Source: Ancylostoma caninum | Lineage: Eukaryota; Nematoda; Chromadorea; Rhabditida; Ancylostomatidae | Length of the DNA stretch: 64,000 nucleotides | Reading direction: 5' to 3' | Assembly: GCA_037903475.1 (NCBI GenBank) | Contig: JBAJFG010000591.1 | Span: 868,001-932,000, forward strand | Shown here: piece by piece, positions 1-11,570 of the stretch | Position numbering within the stretch: position 1 is the stretch's first letter | Layout: every line of letters starts with the position of its first letter | Position numbers and translations under genes: made by a program | Notes under the pieces: generated by a model | The model's database searches: none | Seen by the model: only the letters and a program-made list of their open reading frames with translations | Told to the model about the DNA's origin: nothing

Positions 1-75
1 TGTGATGAGGGTGCGCAGGCGCTCAGAAGTGGGGGAAGGCCTGGACCAGGGTCCACCGCTGTGATAAGGATGGTC
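1..75 (-). repeat. Diverged unit of the 59-bp minisatellite family at window edge
   Basis: Read on the minus strand, this edge sequence follows the same order of blocks as the large array at 29.8-32.2 kb: CCTTATCACA, then GTGGACCC, TCCAGGC, TTCCCCCACTTCTG, GCGCCTGCGCACCC and TCATCACA. I judge identity by eye at roughly three quarters. Only about one and a quarter units are visible, and the array may continue to the left of the window. Confidence 0.7.
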
Positions 76-220
76 CACTGGCCTAAGCTAAAGGCAGCAG
101 AAGAAAGCAATAGAATGCTACATTCTGAGTTGGTTTTCCATTGAGAAACTCGATTAGACAATAAATTATGTTATTGTGGATAGGAGATGAATTGATGCGA
201 GCGAACCGAGCATTAGAAAA

Positions 221-258
221 AGTCTGGAAGTCCAGCCTTAGCCCGACGGCCAGGCTGG
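221..258 (+). repeat. Dispersed hairpin repeat, copy 1
   Basis: A GC-rich hairpin-like sequence (AGTCTGGAAGTCCAGCC, then TTAGCC, GACGGCC and AGGCTGG) recurs in reverse orientation at 29,268-29,305. It is probably the end of an unidentified mobile element. Nothing else is recognised between 76 and 1,026: the short open frames there lack splice context and family resemblance. Confidence 0.5.
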
Positions 259-1026
259 TAAATCAATAACCACCGTACAATATGGCAATCAGATTCGCGA
301 CCCGCGTGGTCGATAACCCCTGTGCACATGCTACCACCACGCCTCATGCTGGGGTAATCACCAGAGCACAAGTTGCGAAAATTCAATAAGTCAATGGCTA
401 TGTCGTGCAAAGTGGCCGTCAAATTCGTGATCATGTTAATCTCATGAGCATGTTAATCTCGATCCGGATTGGAGCTAGGCTGAGCGTAATTGATAAAATC
501 GATCGATGAATTGATATCCGGATCGATATCAGCTCCTTTCTTGCCACTTCGCTTACATATGCACTCCCACCGTTCGAATTTGGCGCCCACGCGCGTAGTC
601 CAGATTTTGAAAAAAGTGTCGTAAACATTTCTATGTTTTATATGCAGATTATGGGATCGTTCTAGAATTCGTTAATGTCACTGCAACACTTTCATCAGTT
701 TAGCTATCTTTTTTAGAATTAATTTTCATTCTTCACCTTTAAGAGCGCAGAAAACAATGCAATGCCAAGAGCCAATTTCGCTCATGAAACAGCCGGCAAA
801 AAAGGCAGCAGTATCGACTTTTTTGGGTCAGTCCACATCGAACGGCCCTCAGTAACGATTAAACGAGAGGTCCAGAAAACAAGGATTTTGAAGGTTACGA
901 CTGCGTTCAGCAATGTAACTGTGTTCAATGTCTGCGAATTGTTCCGAAAAATCGAGGTAGAAATTTTCCGTGGGTGCTGTCTTTAATGTTGTTTGTGGAT
1001 GCCGGTTTACTTAAGTCTTTCTCAAG

Positions 1027-1142
1027 GATCCTTGCTTTAGGCCGCACCGCTCATCATCTTATCCACGCCACACCACGTATGATAATGCATAAGTGATGTG
1101 GCGCGGATGAGCTGACAGGCGGTGCGGCGTGAGGCAAGGATC
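1027..1142. repeat. Imperfect palindrome (hairpin MITE-like)
   Basis: Two arms of about 50 bp form an inverted repeat around a short AT-rich loop. The left arm begins GATCCTTGC, followed by GCCGCACCGC; the right arm contains GCGGTGCGGC and ends GCAAGGATC. One base separates it from the 5' end of the first Helitron at 1,144, so this hairpin looks like the insertion target. Confidence 0.65.
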
Positions 1143-1143
1143 A

Positions 1144-2042
1144 TCTGTATATATAAACGTGAAAGTTTGTACTGTCTTTTTCACGAATCATGCCACTTGG
1201 CCGTCCGCCAAGATGAGGTAAGTCTCGCCACGTTGTTATGTTTTGGCACGCTTCCAGCTATCGATCGTCGATTGATAGCTCCAGTTTCCATGATTTGGCG
1301 TGTGGTAAAATGCGTGAGGTGTAATTAAACAAAACACATTGAATTGCTCTGATTTTTGGAACAGACAGTATGTGTGTGTATGTATGTAATGAATAGAAAT
1401 CGCGGAGGGTGAACCGATCGGGACCAAATTTTGCATGTAGGTTCTTTGGGGCCCGGCGGAGGTCATAGGCTACTTCGCAACTGGGATTATCGATTGATCC
1501 ATCGATTATATCGATTTTATTGATTTTTCGTTATTTTTGCCCAGAGGTCGGTGGGAACATGTCTTCTGGGGTATCTCAATGCGCTGAACACGAATATGGC
1601 AACCATTCTGCACAAAATATTGATTTATCGATTTTATCGATTTTTCGCTCTTCTGCCCAATGAAGCTGTGAAGACATGAATACTGGGGTTTCTCAATACG
1701 CTGAACATGTATATGACAACCATTTTGCATGAAATAGCGATTTATCGATTTTATTGATTTTTGGCTCTTCCGCCCAATGGAGCGGTGAAGACATGCCTCC
1801 TGGGGTTCTTCGACACGCTGAAGATGAATATGACAACCACTTTGTACGAATTGCATCGATTCAATGTCACCAAAATAGCTTTGCTGTGGAGAAGGGTCAC
1901 TTGGGCTTTGCTAACATGCTGATCACCAAAATTATGGAGATTTCAATGTTTTAATGGATTTATCGGTGATAGTAATTGGCCTCAGCAGTGTGATGTAGCC
2001 AAAGTAGTAAAACACCCGGGCAAAGCCGGGTACGGCAGCTAG
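1144..2042 (+). mobile_element. Non-autonomous Helitron, copy 1
   Basis: The element starts TCTGTATATATAAACG after an A. It ends with a GC hairpin (CCCGGGCAAAGCCGGG at 2,015-2,030), a short spacer and CTAG at 2,039-2,042, followed by T. A 5' TC, a subterminal 3' hairpin, a CTRR end and insertion between A and T are the accepted Helitron hallmarks. It carries no Rep/helicase gene. The interior has three copies of a roughly 115-bp tandem repeat (about 1,495-1,855) rich in ATCGATTTTATTGA. The antisense open frames across this repeat are by-products of it. Confidence 0.85.
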
Positions 2043-3706
2043 TCTGTATATATAAAAGCGAAAGTTTGTGTGTTTGTTTGTATGTTTGTATGTTCGGAAT
2101 AGAAATCGCGGAGGACGAACCGATCGGGACCAAATTTCGCATGTAGGTTCTTCGGGGGCCGGCGGAGGTTATAGGCTACTTTGCACTTGAGATTATCGAT
2201 TGGCTTATCGATTATATCGATTTTATTGATTTTTCGCTCTTCTTCACCAAGGACTAGCGGGAACATGCCTACTGGGGTATCTCAATGCGCTGAACACGAA
2301 TACGACAACTATTTTGCGCTAAATTATCGCTTTATTGATTTTATTGGTTTTTCACTATCTTTGCTCACTGGGTGGTATAGACATGTCTACTGGGGTATCT
2401 CAATGCGCTGAACACGAATATGGCAACCATTTTGTATGACACTATCGATTTACCGATTTTATTGATTTTTCGCCATTCTTGCCCAGGAGGCGATGAGGAC
2501 ATGTCTACTAGAGCACCTCAATACGCTGAACACGACCATTTTGGGCGAAATAACGACTTATTGATTCTATTGAGTTTTCGCTCTTCTTGCCCACTGAGCG
2601 GTAAAGACATGCCTACCGGGGTATCGCAATGCGCTGAACACGGATATGATAACCGTTTTGACCGAAATATCGATTTATCTGTTATATTGATTCTTCGATA
2701 TTCTTGCACACGGGTGGGTGAAAACGTGCCTTCCGGCACTTTCCGAAACGCTGGACGTGGATGAGGGAAGCACTTTATAAGAATTTATTCACCACTCAAG
2801 CAACTTCACCCCATTTTTTGAGGAAAGAGGGACAGGGTGAAGGAGGATCACTTGAGCTGATCAGCAAATGACTCTGATGTTCATTGACGATACATTTGGC
2901 GAGGTTTGTTTGGCAACCTCGAAAACGAGCTTGCCATCTAGCTAGGCAAACAAAGCCCGCCAAATGTATTGCCAAACAAGAAGTCCCGTAAAATATATCG
3001 CCTTGCAAACCCCGTCAAATGTATCGCCACGCAAACCTCGCCAAATGTACCGTCAACCAAAAGGGTTATCAACCGCGCAAAAATTCGATATCATCAGGAA
3101 TCGTACCATGATATCAATCTTAGGAGTCCACTGCCTTTCCAGCTGAGCCATCCGGATCGACACCGCCGATGGTTGAGTCTCCAGCTAAGAATGAAATGAA
3201 CGCCGTATCAGAACACCCGTAAAATGTGTCGTCACGCAAACCTTGCCATTTGTATCGTCAAACAAACCTCGTCAAATGTATCGTCAGCAGATTCCCTTGC
3301 CAAATGTATCGCCAAACACCCGTAAAATGTATCGTCAAACACATTCTCTTGCCAAATGTATCGTCAAACAGGCTCTTCACTCATTCTCCCGTAAATCATA
3401 TTGGCAAACAAAATTTTATCCCGTAAATCATATCAGAACACCCGTAAAATGTGTCGTCACGCAAACCTTGCCATTTGTATCGTCAAACAAACCTCGTCAA
3501 ATGTATCGTCAGCAGATTCCCTTGCCAAATGTATCGCCAAACACCCGTAAAATGTATCGTCAAACACATTCTCTTGCCAAATGTATCGTCAATGAACAAC
3601 AGAGGATGAACATTTTGAATGGATTTTTGGTTCAACAAATGTTGGCATCAGCTTTAAATGGCCGGGAGAAATTGAACACCCGAGCGAAGCCGGGTACACC
3701 GTCTAG
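2043..3706 (+). mobile_element. Non-autonomous Helitron, copy 2, fused head-to-tail to copy 1
   Basis: It begins TCTGTATATATAAAAGCG directly after the CTAG of copy 1 and ends with the CCCGAGCGAAGCCGGG hairpin and CTAG at 3,703-3,706, followed by T. The first 170 bp are very similar to copy 1 (shared block around GAACCGATCGGGACCAAATT). The interior holds about five units of the 110-bp repeat (2,205-2,760), then a separate short-unit repeat region (2,880-3,600). There is no protein-coding capacity. Confidence 0.85.
2880..3600 (+). repeat. Short-unit tandem repeats in Helitron 2
   Basis: Loose repeats of 20-27 bp share the core AAATGTATCGTCAAAC, in variants with CGCC or CGTC. A longer duplication is superimposed: 3,206-3,370 recurs almost exactly at 3,431-3,594, an offset of 225 bp. 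Open frames here (for example 3,243-3,716) are repeat artefacts. Confidence 0.8.
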
Positions 3707-4112
3707 TCAAATATAAAGGCCTGGTATGGGGTCGAAAGGATCTTTTTTGTCTCAAGGACGCGCAGTCCTTTCTCCTTTCAGAACTCAATGTGACACACGG
3801 TACCGTCCCTTCAATATGCCTCATCCATGCCGAGTTCATGAGTTCTGCTGCTACAAAAGAACTTCCTCCTGTCGATTTTGGAGGATCGTGGCAGGCATGA
3901 TCGATCGGTGTCGGATATTTCGCTTACGACAGAGAAGGGTTGCCGCAGGGGACGGGAAGGGGGGCAGGTGGACATTTCTGATTTTGATGGGACCTTCAAA
4001 TTTGGATGACAAGCAATTCGTGACCAGACATGGCGGTTCGCTGTACTAAATCCGACATTCAAGGGGGGTTGCGGCGGGGTGAAGAGGGCGAGGTTGAGAT
4101 CTCGGGTTTTAA

Positions 4113-4575
4113 CCCATTGACTACCGCGTGGCTCGCCGAGCCGCGCCCTTCTTATCAAGTACTGGATCTTATTTTCGAAGTATTTTGCAACATTTCCGTA
4201 TGGAATGGGTACAATACTTTCTGAAAGGTCTCAAACAACTGTGCTTAAAGAAACAGTTCTTCTTTACTTGCTACAAATACCATGGAAAGGATGGGATTTT
4301 GAAAGCGAGTGAGATTGCTTTACTTTTCTCCCGTAGTGGATGGGAACAATCTGGGTAAAAGCCACATTTCTTGCAGAGAAACACGTTCGCATTCTCTCCT
4401 TTTCTGATCCGCTGATACCAGTAACCTTCTAAGACTGAATTTCAAATTATTTCTGTGAAAAGGTTGGTTTTGGTCCTAATTATTTTTTCATAACAGTGTG
4501 GAACTCCGCGGGTGCCGCACTCTTGAAAGGGTCCCACGCGTCAGACACGCTGAAATACGCGCGGTCGTCAATGGG
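4113..4575. mobile_element. piggyBac-like MITE flanked by TTAA
   Basis: TTAA at 4,109-4,112 and 4,576-4,579 flank a 463-bp segment. Its ends are inverted: CCCATTGACTACCGCG on the left and CGCGGTCGTCAATGGG on the right, with one mismatch and one offset base. TTAA duplication with a CCC-type end fits the piggyBac superfamily. There is no transposase. The 3,707-4,108 stretch to its left holds nothing I recognise. Confidence 0.75.
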
Positions 4576-4579
4576 TTAA

Positions 4580-5750
4580 CAGGACTATCGAATTTGGTTG
4601 GGGGACATTGCAGGACATTGGGCACGGGGTCAGAACGGGGGTCGGGTTTGTCCGCTTGAATTTTAACGGGTCTTTGATTTGGGCGAGATCGAAAACTGAT
4701 CGCGCCGGCTGCGACCATGTCACGTTGACAGCACGCCATCCCGTCCGATCTGGCAAGTTTGACCACGTCGGCCATGGTTCCGCCTGATGCATCTGTCGAT
4801 CTATTTCCGGCGATTATTTCATTTTTGCCAGTGTGAATGTCCTCTTCCGACAACATCGCTGTTTATTTATTTATTTATTCTATGCACCAGCCATTACTGG
4901 TGCTCCAAAAAAGAAAAAAAAACTGAATACTAGGTAAAAATATGCCATTTGAATGGCTCTTGTCGCCAGCTTCCCATCATTATGATAGGGGCTACAGTTT
5001 CCGAATGAGCTAAGAACGAAGATCTATACACTTTCCTCTGTTAGTCGACCTGCCCATGCTACAAACCAAGATATAGGTGAACTGCTGTGTAGAAAGACAA
5101 AGAAGTGCCGGATATACCCTCACCAGCCAGCCACGTGTCATCCAGCAATGTGCCTTCAGAACATGTTGGAGCTTCGGCACGCAGGTATGCTGGCTGCTAT
5201 CCCCTGCGGAACCAACATGTTGGGTAGCCAGCACTTCTGAGTTACAGCATTGGTGACGGGAACAGGTTAGTTGTAGCAAAGTGGGAGTGAAGGTCTAAGA
5301 AAGGAGCAGTGTATTAGAACTATCTACTGAACGCAAAGATGTATCATCCTAGCCGGGCGATAAGAGACAATCCAAACGGTGTACAAAGGCGCAACCAAGA
5401 ATTAACGTGACAAATTAGCTCAAAAACAGCAGCAACTCAAAACAACACGGACAGGGGAAAATTGCTCCAATTCAGAACTAAGAACCGAATCTAAAACATA
5501 AACAGGTATCAATAGTGATAGGGGCTCTGGTTGGTTAGCCAGACATGCTATAATTGTACGGTGGCATAACAAGCAGTGAGACTGAGTGGTGGAGTCGGGA
5601 CGCCGAAATGAAAACGTGCAAATGAAGTAAACCCGCAAATCTAATCAAAAAGACTCTATGTTCAGGAGAGACGTGGTTTTCCAGATGAGGTTGCCAGGGT
5701 GCCATAGATTATCGATAGATGGTGAGCACCAACTGCAATGATAAATAGTT
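4580..5750. other. Intergenic, no recognised gene
   Basis: There is a short (TTTA)n tract near 4,860-4,880 and several small unsupported open frames. The part nearest 5,760 may be the 3' untranslated tail of the retrotransposon that ends there. Confidence 0.4.
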
Positions 5751-5762
5751 ACGACAGCAAAT

Positions 5763-7913
5763 CTATGTATCCATGTCCAATAACTGAGACAAGTTCATGT
5801 TCCATATTTTCGCCTTGAACTGTTTCGTGGTTTGGGATTGAACTAATTTTCGAGGTAGGAATTGGAACCATCTCGCCACTTTATAAAAAATGTTGTTGAA
5901 CATATGCACATAGTATCTATTTCCAATGCTAGGATAATGCAGAGTAAAGCAACCCAGTCTAGCATTAGTAGGTCGGAACAACCAATATTTACTAGGGGTC
6001 AACTTTGTTTCCTTTTTCAACACTCGAAAACAGAAGATAAGGTCTGACATAGCACGTCTGTACCTCAGGCTTTTAAGGCCAAATTTACTTAGACGATCAC
6101 TATAGCTGGGTAAATCACAGTGAGGGTAAGCTCTTTTGAATAATAGCCGGGTAAACGTTCGCTGTACATTTTCGAGCCTGGAAATATGTTTCTTCTTGAA
6201 AGGATTCCAGGCGGGCGATGCATATTCAAGATGTGGCAGGACGAAAGACTGTGGCAGGACGAAAGACTTGTACAACCGTAATAAGATACCAGCACTTCTG
6301 GTATGCGTACAGCGCATCAGCAGGAACAGAGAGGAATACGCTTTACTGATGACATTGTCGATTTGTTCAGTGAAATTCAGATCGGCATCTACAATCACAC
6401 CTAGATCTCTGATTGATTTACATGATTTGAGGACTCTACCAGTTAACTCGTAAGGGGCTTCACACTCTTTACCTATATGCAGAACACAAGATTTATCAAA
6501 ATTGATTGAGAGATCCCAATCGCAGGCCCACTTAGATAACCTCGAAAGGGATTCCTTGAGCGCAGAATGAACTTCCAAGAAATTGTCTTTATTATAAATG
6601 CCATAGATTTTTAGATCATCGGCATAAAGTTGTATTCTCACATACGGGGATGTTCGTAGGATAGCGGGCAGATCAACTGTGTAAATCAGAAACAGAAGCG
6701 GAGAGAGGACACCTCCCTGCGGAACCCCACTTGTGCATGAAATCTTATTAGAGTATGTGTGACCCACTTTGACTGTCATATTTCTATTACTGAGGTAAGA
6801 TTTGAGCCAAGCGAGTATGTTTCCTTCAATTCCAAGGTATTGCAGCTTAACAATAAGCTTGTGCTGGCAGACCTTATCAAACGCTTTCGACAAGTCAACA
6901 TAAATAATGTCCACGGATTTTCCTTGATTTCGGGCCAGTGACCAATCGAACATACTATCAACAAGGTTCGTAGTCGTTGAAGCACCTCCGATGAAGCCAT
7001 GTTGCTCCAAGGGAATCACAGAATATCTTTCAAGCCAGGAGATCAGCTTATTCCTAATGATACGTTCCATGACTTTAGCTGGAGTGGGTAATAAACTTAT
7101 TGGCCGATAATTACAGACTAGGCTGGTTCCAGAGATCTTTGGAATGGCACTGACGAGAGCCTCTTTCCATAGTTCAGGGACTTCCCCCAGAAGCATCGAG
7201 ATATTGAAAACATGAGTGAGCGGCGCAGCTAATGAGGAGGCACACCTGTTGTAAATTATTTGCGGGATACCATCGAAAGTTTCAGTAGTTGATGGCTTAA
7301 GACTACGAAGTATTTTGAAAACTTGAGAAGGATAAAAATGGATGTCACTACAGCTAATTTGTGGCTTCACCACACCGTAGATGTCTGGGACCGCGCCTAT
7401 TCTGTTGGTTTCGAAGACACTTGCAAAATGTGTGGCAAAAGCATTGGCTTTATCCACATCTTTAATGAGTTTAGCACCGGTTTGATCAGTAAGTATAGGG
7501 ATCCGACAATTAGCCTTCATTTTACGTTGAAGGTACGCGTATAAAGACTTCATAGATGTTTTAGCGGCAAGCCTTCGTTCACGATAGCTGAGGAATTTGT
7601 GCATGTGGTAATCAATGTCACAGCACACTCTTTTGTAAAGTGGGTTGCACATAGGATTGTGAAGAGTCTGAAAAAGGCGCTGCTTTTGATTATATAAAGC
7701 CTGTAGGTGGGGCGGAAGTTTCATAGCAGAGGGAACAGGGAATTGAAGTGGAACAAATTTAGCAAGACCTTCGTAAACCTTTCCACATAATCTACGGTAA
7801 ACGTCAGAGCATGAGGTATATTGGTCAAATAAAGCCAGCCAGTCAACTCTCGAAAAATAATCATTGACATTGTATGGTCTCAACGACACCAACCACTTCG
7901 ATCGAACAGATTT
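5763..7913 (-). mobile_element. CR1/Jockey-type non-LTR retrotransposon, 5' truncated: reverse transcriptase
   Basis: An uninterrupted frame of about 710 codons encodes a LINE reverse transcriptase, which would copy its own RNA at a nicked target. In order along the protein are CNYRPISLLPTPAKVMERII (finger motif), EQHGFIGGAS, IIYVDLSKAFDKV (first catalytic Asp), SGVPQGGVLSPLLFLIY, and QLYADDLKIY with the catalytic YADD. A C-terminal LEYASPAWNPF block is typical of CR1/Jockey-like proteins. The frame opens just after a TGA near 7,913. I see no endonuclease domain upstream, so the element is 5' truncated. An exact 18-bp tandem duplication (6,232-6,249 and 6,250-6,267) repeats SFVLPQ in frame. 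Clade assignment is by motif only. Confidence 0.85.
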
Positions 7914-8156
7914 CTTTCAAGAAGAGCTGAGAACGAAGAGCTGAGAATTGCTTCAGAGGAATCGTACAGCCTAGATAGACATTATACCCTCAAAGCTATC
8001 AAATAGATAAGATCACTCTGCTAACAGAATCCAATCGCATTGATTTACTCATCTTATCCCTAATAAGGTCAGACCCTACCCTTGCCAGCATCGCCAGACT
8101 GGCCCTCCAGTTCCATTCATGATGTTATTCCACGTTTACATACTGCATAACGTTTA

Positions 8157-9716
8157 CAGGGGTATCAAAAAGTTTCCGGCCTGAACCACTTGCAGAATAG
8201 CTGCCGCAGTGAAATTTTAGAGTAAATAAATATGCATCCATCGAAGACCAAAACACTCTTCATCTTGTCATTTTATTGAACTTACCCAATTTTATAAGAA
8301 TTTTTATCAGCCGAACATAAACACCCAACGCAGACTCTTTTTCGTTATTTGTTTCGTTACGGTGAAGTGCCGTTTCAGATTTTCTCACGGATTCTAGTAT
8401 CTAGTCCCTGGACTGCCTTTACAAACTGGCCGAATTAGCGAAATGCATTCGCATTGTCATGAAGCAATACAATTTTGTGGAAAGTGATGTCTCATTGAAG
8501 AGTCTGACTTCCGGGTTGAATTTCTGCCGTCATTTTTCTTGACTCTTTTCCGAAAAGTGTAGATCAAAGTAGCGTTGTAGCAATCCACTTCGTTGAGGTT
8601 TACATGCAGGTGGTAAGGATAAAGGATAAAGTGGTCGGCGTTAATCAATCCCGTCACGAGGGATGCGCCACGCATTCGACTTCATCTGAGCATCGTAGAG
8701 GCGTTGAATGCGTATGTGCCCTGTACAATGACTTGCGGGGGGCACCCGATGTACCAAGTCAGTGCTTCATCCTCCCAGACTCCTCTGGTACCAATTTACC
8801 GACCCCGAAGGGATGGAAGGCTTGGTTGGCCTCGGGCGGGATCGAACCATCGATCGTGTGCGTGCGCAGCGAGCCTCTTACCACTGCGCCACACGCGCCC
8901 TACATGCAGGTGGTAAGGTGACAAAATCTTTTCTCTATCGCACAGAACTTTGGGCAAGACATTTTCACCCCCGCTTCCGTGTTCGATCGCACTGTTCTCA
9001 GAGATCTGCCCATCCTGACCGAGTACTCCACGCTTGGGACTTCAAATCTTTGCTGTGAATTTGTCACTTATTGGCAGTCAATATACTACAGAATGTCCTT
9101 TCCGTTTTCTACAAAACTCCCAAAAATCCTCTCTGAATATTCAACTGGAATTTTCTTGTTGGACGCCGAAAAGGTTTTAAAGACTCAATGTTCTGCGAAG
9201 GTTAAAATTCTTAGATGGTAGCCTAAAAAATTTCGAAAGGAAGTTTTGAATAGCTTAGGTCCTTGCGCACTTACTGCACCTAAAGCCTGTCTGCGACGCT
9301 CAGTGATTTTTTCTACAGCGACAGTAATCTGTCTTCGTCTTGTCTCTGCTCGTTGATCAGAGGTCGCTCTGTTTCTGACCGATTGTCACTCCACTAAAAA
9401 TATTGAGTTCCGAAATTTTATGTGGGTATGCTAGAAGACTTCCTCTTCGTTCAGCATTCAGTGGCGGATTTAGATTTTGTTCAATAAATTTCGTTTACAA
9501 AACAAAAATTCGTCGGTTGCTCCTCGCTGGATACACATTTTTTGAGCGACAACCATACCTTGGCTTGAATAAAACGTTCTTATTCCTGGGAAGTTCAACG
9601 AAATCTCATGAAACTTTGCAAATTAACATGAAAGGCTTCACCCTACATGGCGCTCTCAAAGCAGTACAGGAATATGGAACAGGCAAGCGGAGGCCGGAAA
9701 CTTTTTGATACCCCTG
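8157..9716 (-). mobile_element. mariner/Tc1-like transposon, degenerate, interrupted by a SINE
   Basis: Perfect 26-bp inverted ends start CAGGGGTATCAAAAAGTTTC and are flanked by TA at 8,155-8,156 and 9,717-9,718, the target duplication of this superfamily. Removing the nested SINE and one target copy leaves about 1.26 kb, the usual mariner size. On the minus strand a decayed transposase shows LLHDNANAF (compare the mariner LLHDNARPH block) near 8,440-8,460 with stops around it, so the element is inactive. Orientation is inferred from that block. Confidence 0.8.
8619..8900 (-). mobile_element. tRNA-derived SINE with 18-bp target site duplication
   Basis: The minus strand begins GGGCGCGTG and has an A-box (TGGCGCAGTGG, 8,881-8,891) and a B-box (GGTTCGATCC, 8,839-8,848) at tRNA spacing, so an internal Pol III promoter. 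The 282-bp body is bounded by exact copies of TACATGCAGGTGGTAAGG at 8,601-8,618 and 8,901-8,918. The 3' end is TTTATCCTTTAT rather than poly-A, which suggests retrotransposition by an RTE-like partner. It sits inside the mariner element. Confidence 0.85.
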
Positions 9717-9718
9717 TA

Positions 9719-10548
9719 CATACACGTTTGAACGGTATCGGGTGCCTCCTGATCCCTATTCAATACAGAAAGGAAATGATGTTTTTCTTCGTTTTGACGT
9801 TTTCCCCCTAAAAATTGAGGAATTCAGCAGTTCTGTGGAACCACATGAAGGTAGGTTGTAGAGAAAGAAGAGCGCTTTCAGGAGCTATGCAGCACGTTAC
9901 AAAAAATGGCAATGGGGTGGAAAGTTTCAACTGAAAAAGGCGCAAGCACTTATGCTAATACCTAATAGAATAGATCGATGTTTCTTGAACAGGACCACAG
10001 GCCGCATCTGAAGCCACCGACGCGCCAGTAATGGGGATCACGGGTACTGGAGTAGAGTGGACTGCTAGCTATCAAGAAGACGCATCAAAAAGAATTAAGG
10101 AAAAGCTAGAGATCATGCCGAAGAGGGAGTGAAGAGTCGCCGCGTGGAATGTACGAACATCGGTCAGAAGGGGATCATCACCAGATGGAAGATATCAACT
10201 GCTGCCCTGCCAGAACTGAGGATGAGTGGACCTGGAACAGTGATGATCAAGGTTCCAGACCAAGGTCGACGCTGATTGATGTAGAGCAGCCGCATCGTTG
10301 CAACTGTCGTCACTTAAAAGAACACACATGATCTATGCAGGAGAATCAACGCTAATCACTACAATTTTTTTTATCGGAGATACGTGGAACGTTGTTTAGA
10401 TTTAACGAAGAACCAAACGGGTAATGCATGTATTGAATAGATCGTTTGTCAAAAAAATTGCAATAAAACAAAGTAAGGTATCAAAGTTTGTCTAAAAGAA
10501 GACGCAGACATCAAAGCATGTTCAGAAGCAATGTCGACCAGAAAAAGA
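9719..10548. other. No recognised feature
   Basis: Mixed sequence with only short open frames, no splice-supported exon and no clear repeat. Confidence 0.4.
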
Positions 10549-11570
10549 AAGGGAAGTGCAAGAGGCCATATTCGAAAATCGGGATGAAACCTATCTGGCT
10601 TGAATCTTTGTTGGAGAGGGTGTTGCAGTATATATTTTGTTACGGCCCTCGGCTTCAAAAAACAAAAATCCCACCACAGTACTATATGCGTTGCAGCACT
10701 AGTCCGTCAGCGACGAGGTGGCCGAGTGGAGAGGATGCGGACTGATAGGCAGGAGGTCGAGGGTTTGGATCCCGTCATTGACACTCGTTTTGCATTTTTG
10801 TTTTTTATTCCTCCTATGTTATTGAAATCAATTTTGGAGGGCTAGAAGACAACACTTGTCTTTACTGACGTACTAGCTATAGAATAACTACTATGCTATG
10901 AACGTAGTTTAGTGATCGTACAGCTTTCCCTCGAGTCGCTAGAAAATTGTAAAATTTTCATTCAAAACAAAAAAAAAGGATGGTCAATGAGAAAGCATTT
11001 ACTGGCAGCAACGGTGCACACAGACAATGAAGTGTTCAAAGCAAAAGCGGTGAGAACAATACGCGCAGACAATGAAAGAAATTCTGCTACAATCATTACA
11101 GTCGCATTCACTGCAGAGATCAGTTCGAACATTATGAACCGAGTGGGAAAGATTTTGAGTTACAGTCGTGAAAAGTGACTGCTACTTTATAGCTAATCGA
11201 GGGAGAAAAGCAGGTTTTATATAACGTAGTTATTCCGTGCCTAGTGCGTCAGTAAGGATAAGTATTATCTTCTAACCTTTTAAATTTGATTTCAACAACA
11301 CAGGGGGAATAAAAAAATGAGAGAGCAAAACAGGTAGGTGCGCATGACGGGGTTCAAACTCTCGAGCTGACAGTGCAGCATCCTCCCCACTCGGCCACAT
11401 CGTCGCTGACGGACGAGTGCTGCAGCGCATATGGTACTGTGGTGGGATTTTTGTTTTTTGGAATCGAGGGCAATAATGAAATATATACTGTAACACCCTC
11501 TCCAACAAAGATTCAAGCCAGATAGGTTTCATTCCGATTTGCGAGTGTGGCCTGTTGCACTTCCCTTGTC
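10549..11570. mobile_element. Foldback element with tRNA-like sequence in both arms
   Basis: Arms of about 350 bp (10,549-10,895 and 11,222-11,570) are inverted copies around a 325-bp centre. Shared blocks include GGGAAGTGCAA, GATGAAACCTATCTGGCTTG, TCTTTGTTGGAGAGGGTGTT and CCCACCACAGTAC. Each arm carries a tRNA-like module. Left: TGGCCGAGTGG (10,719-10,729) and GGTTTGGATCC (10,762-10,772). Right, on the minus strand: TGGCCGAGTGG near 11,388-11,398 and AGTTTGAACCC near 11,351-11,361. No transposase is present. It may be a foldback DNA element or two inverted SINE copies. Confidence 0.7.

Noticed and set aside
3243..3716. 157-codon plus-strand frame
   Set aside because: Composed of the Helitron's internal short repeats (MYRQ-type periodicity).
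10711..10790. tRNA-Ser/Leu gene
   Set aside because: The module is duplicated in inverted orientation within a foldback element and diverges between the arms, so it is repeat-derived.
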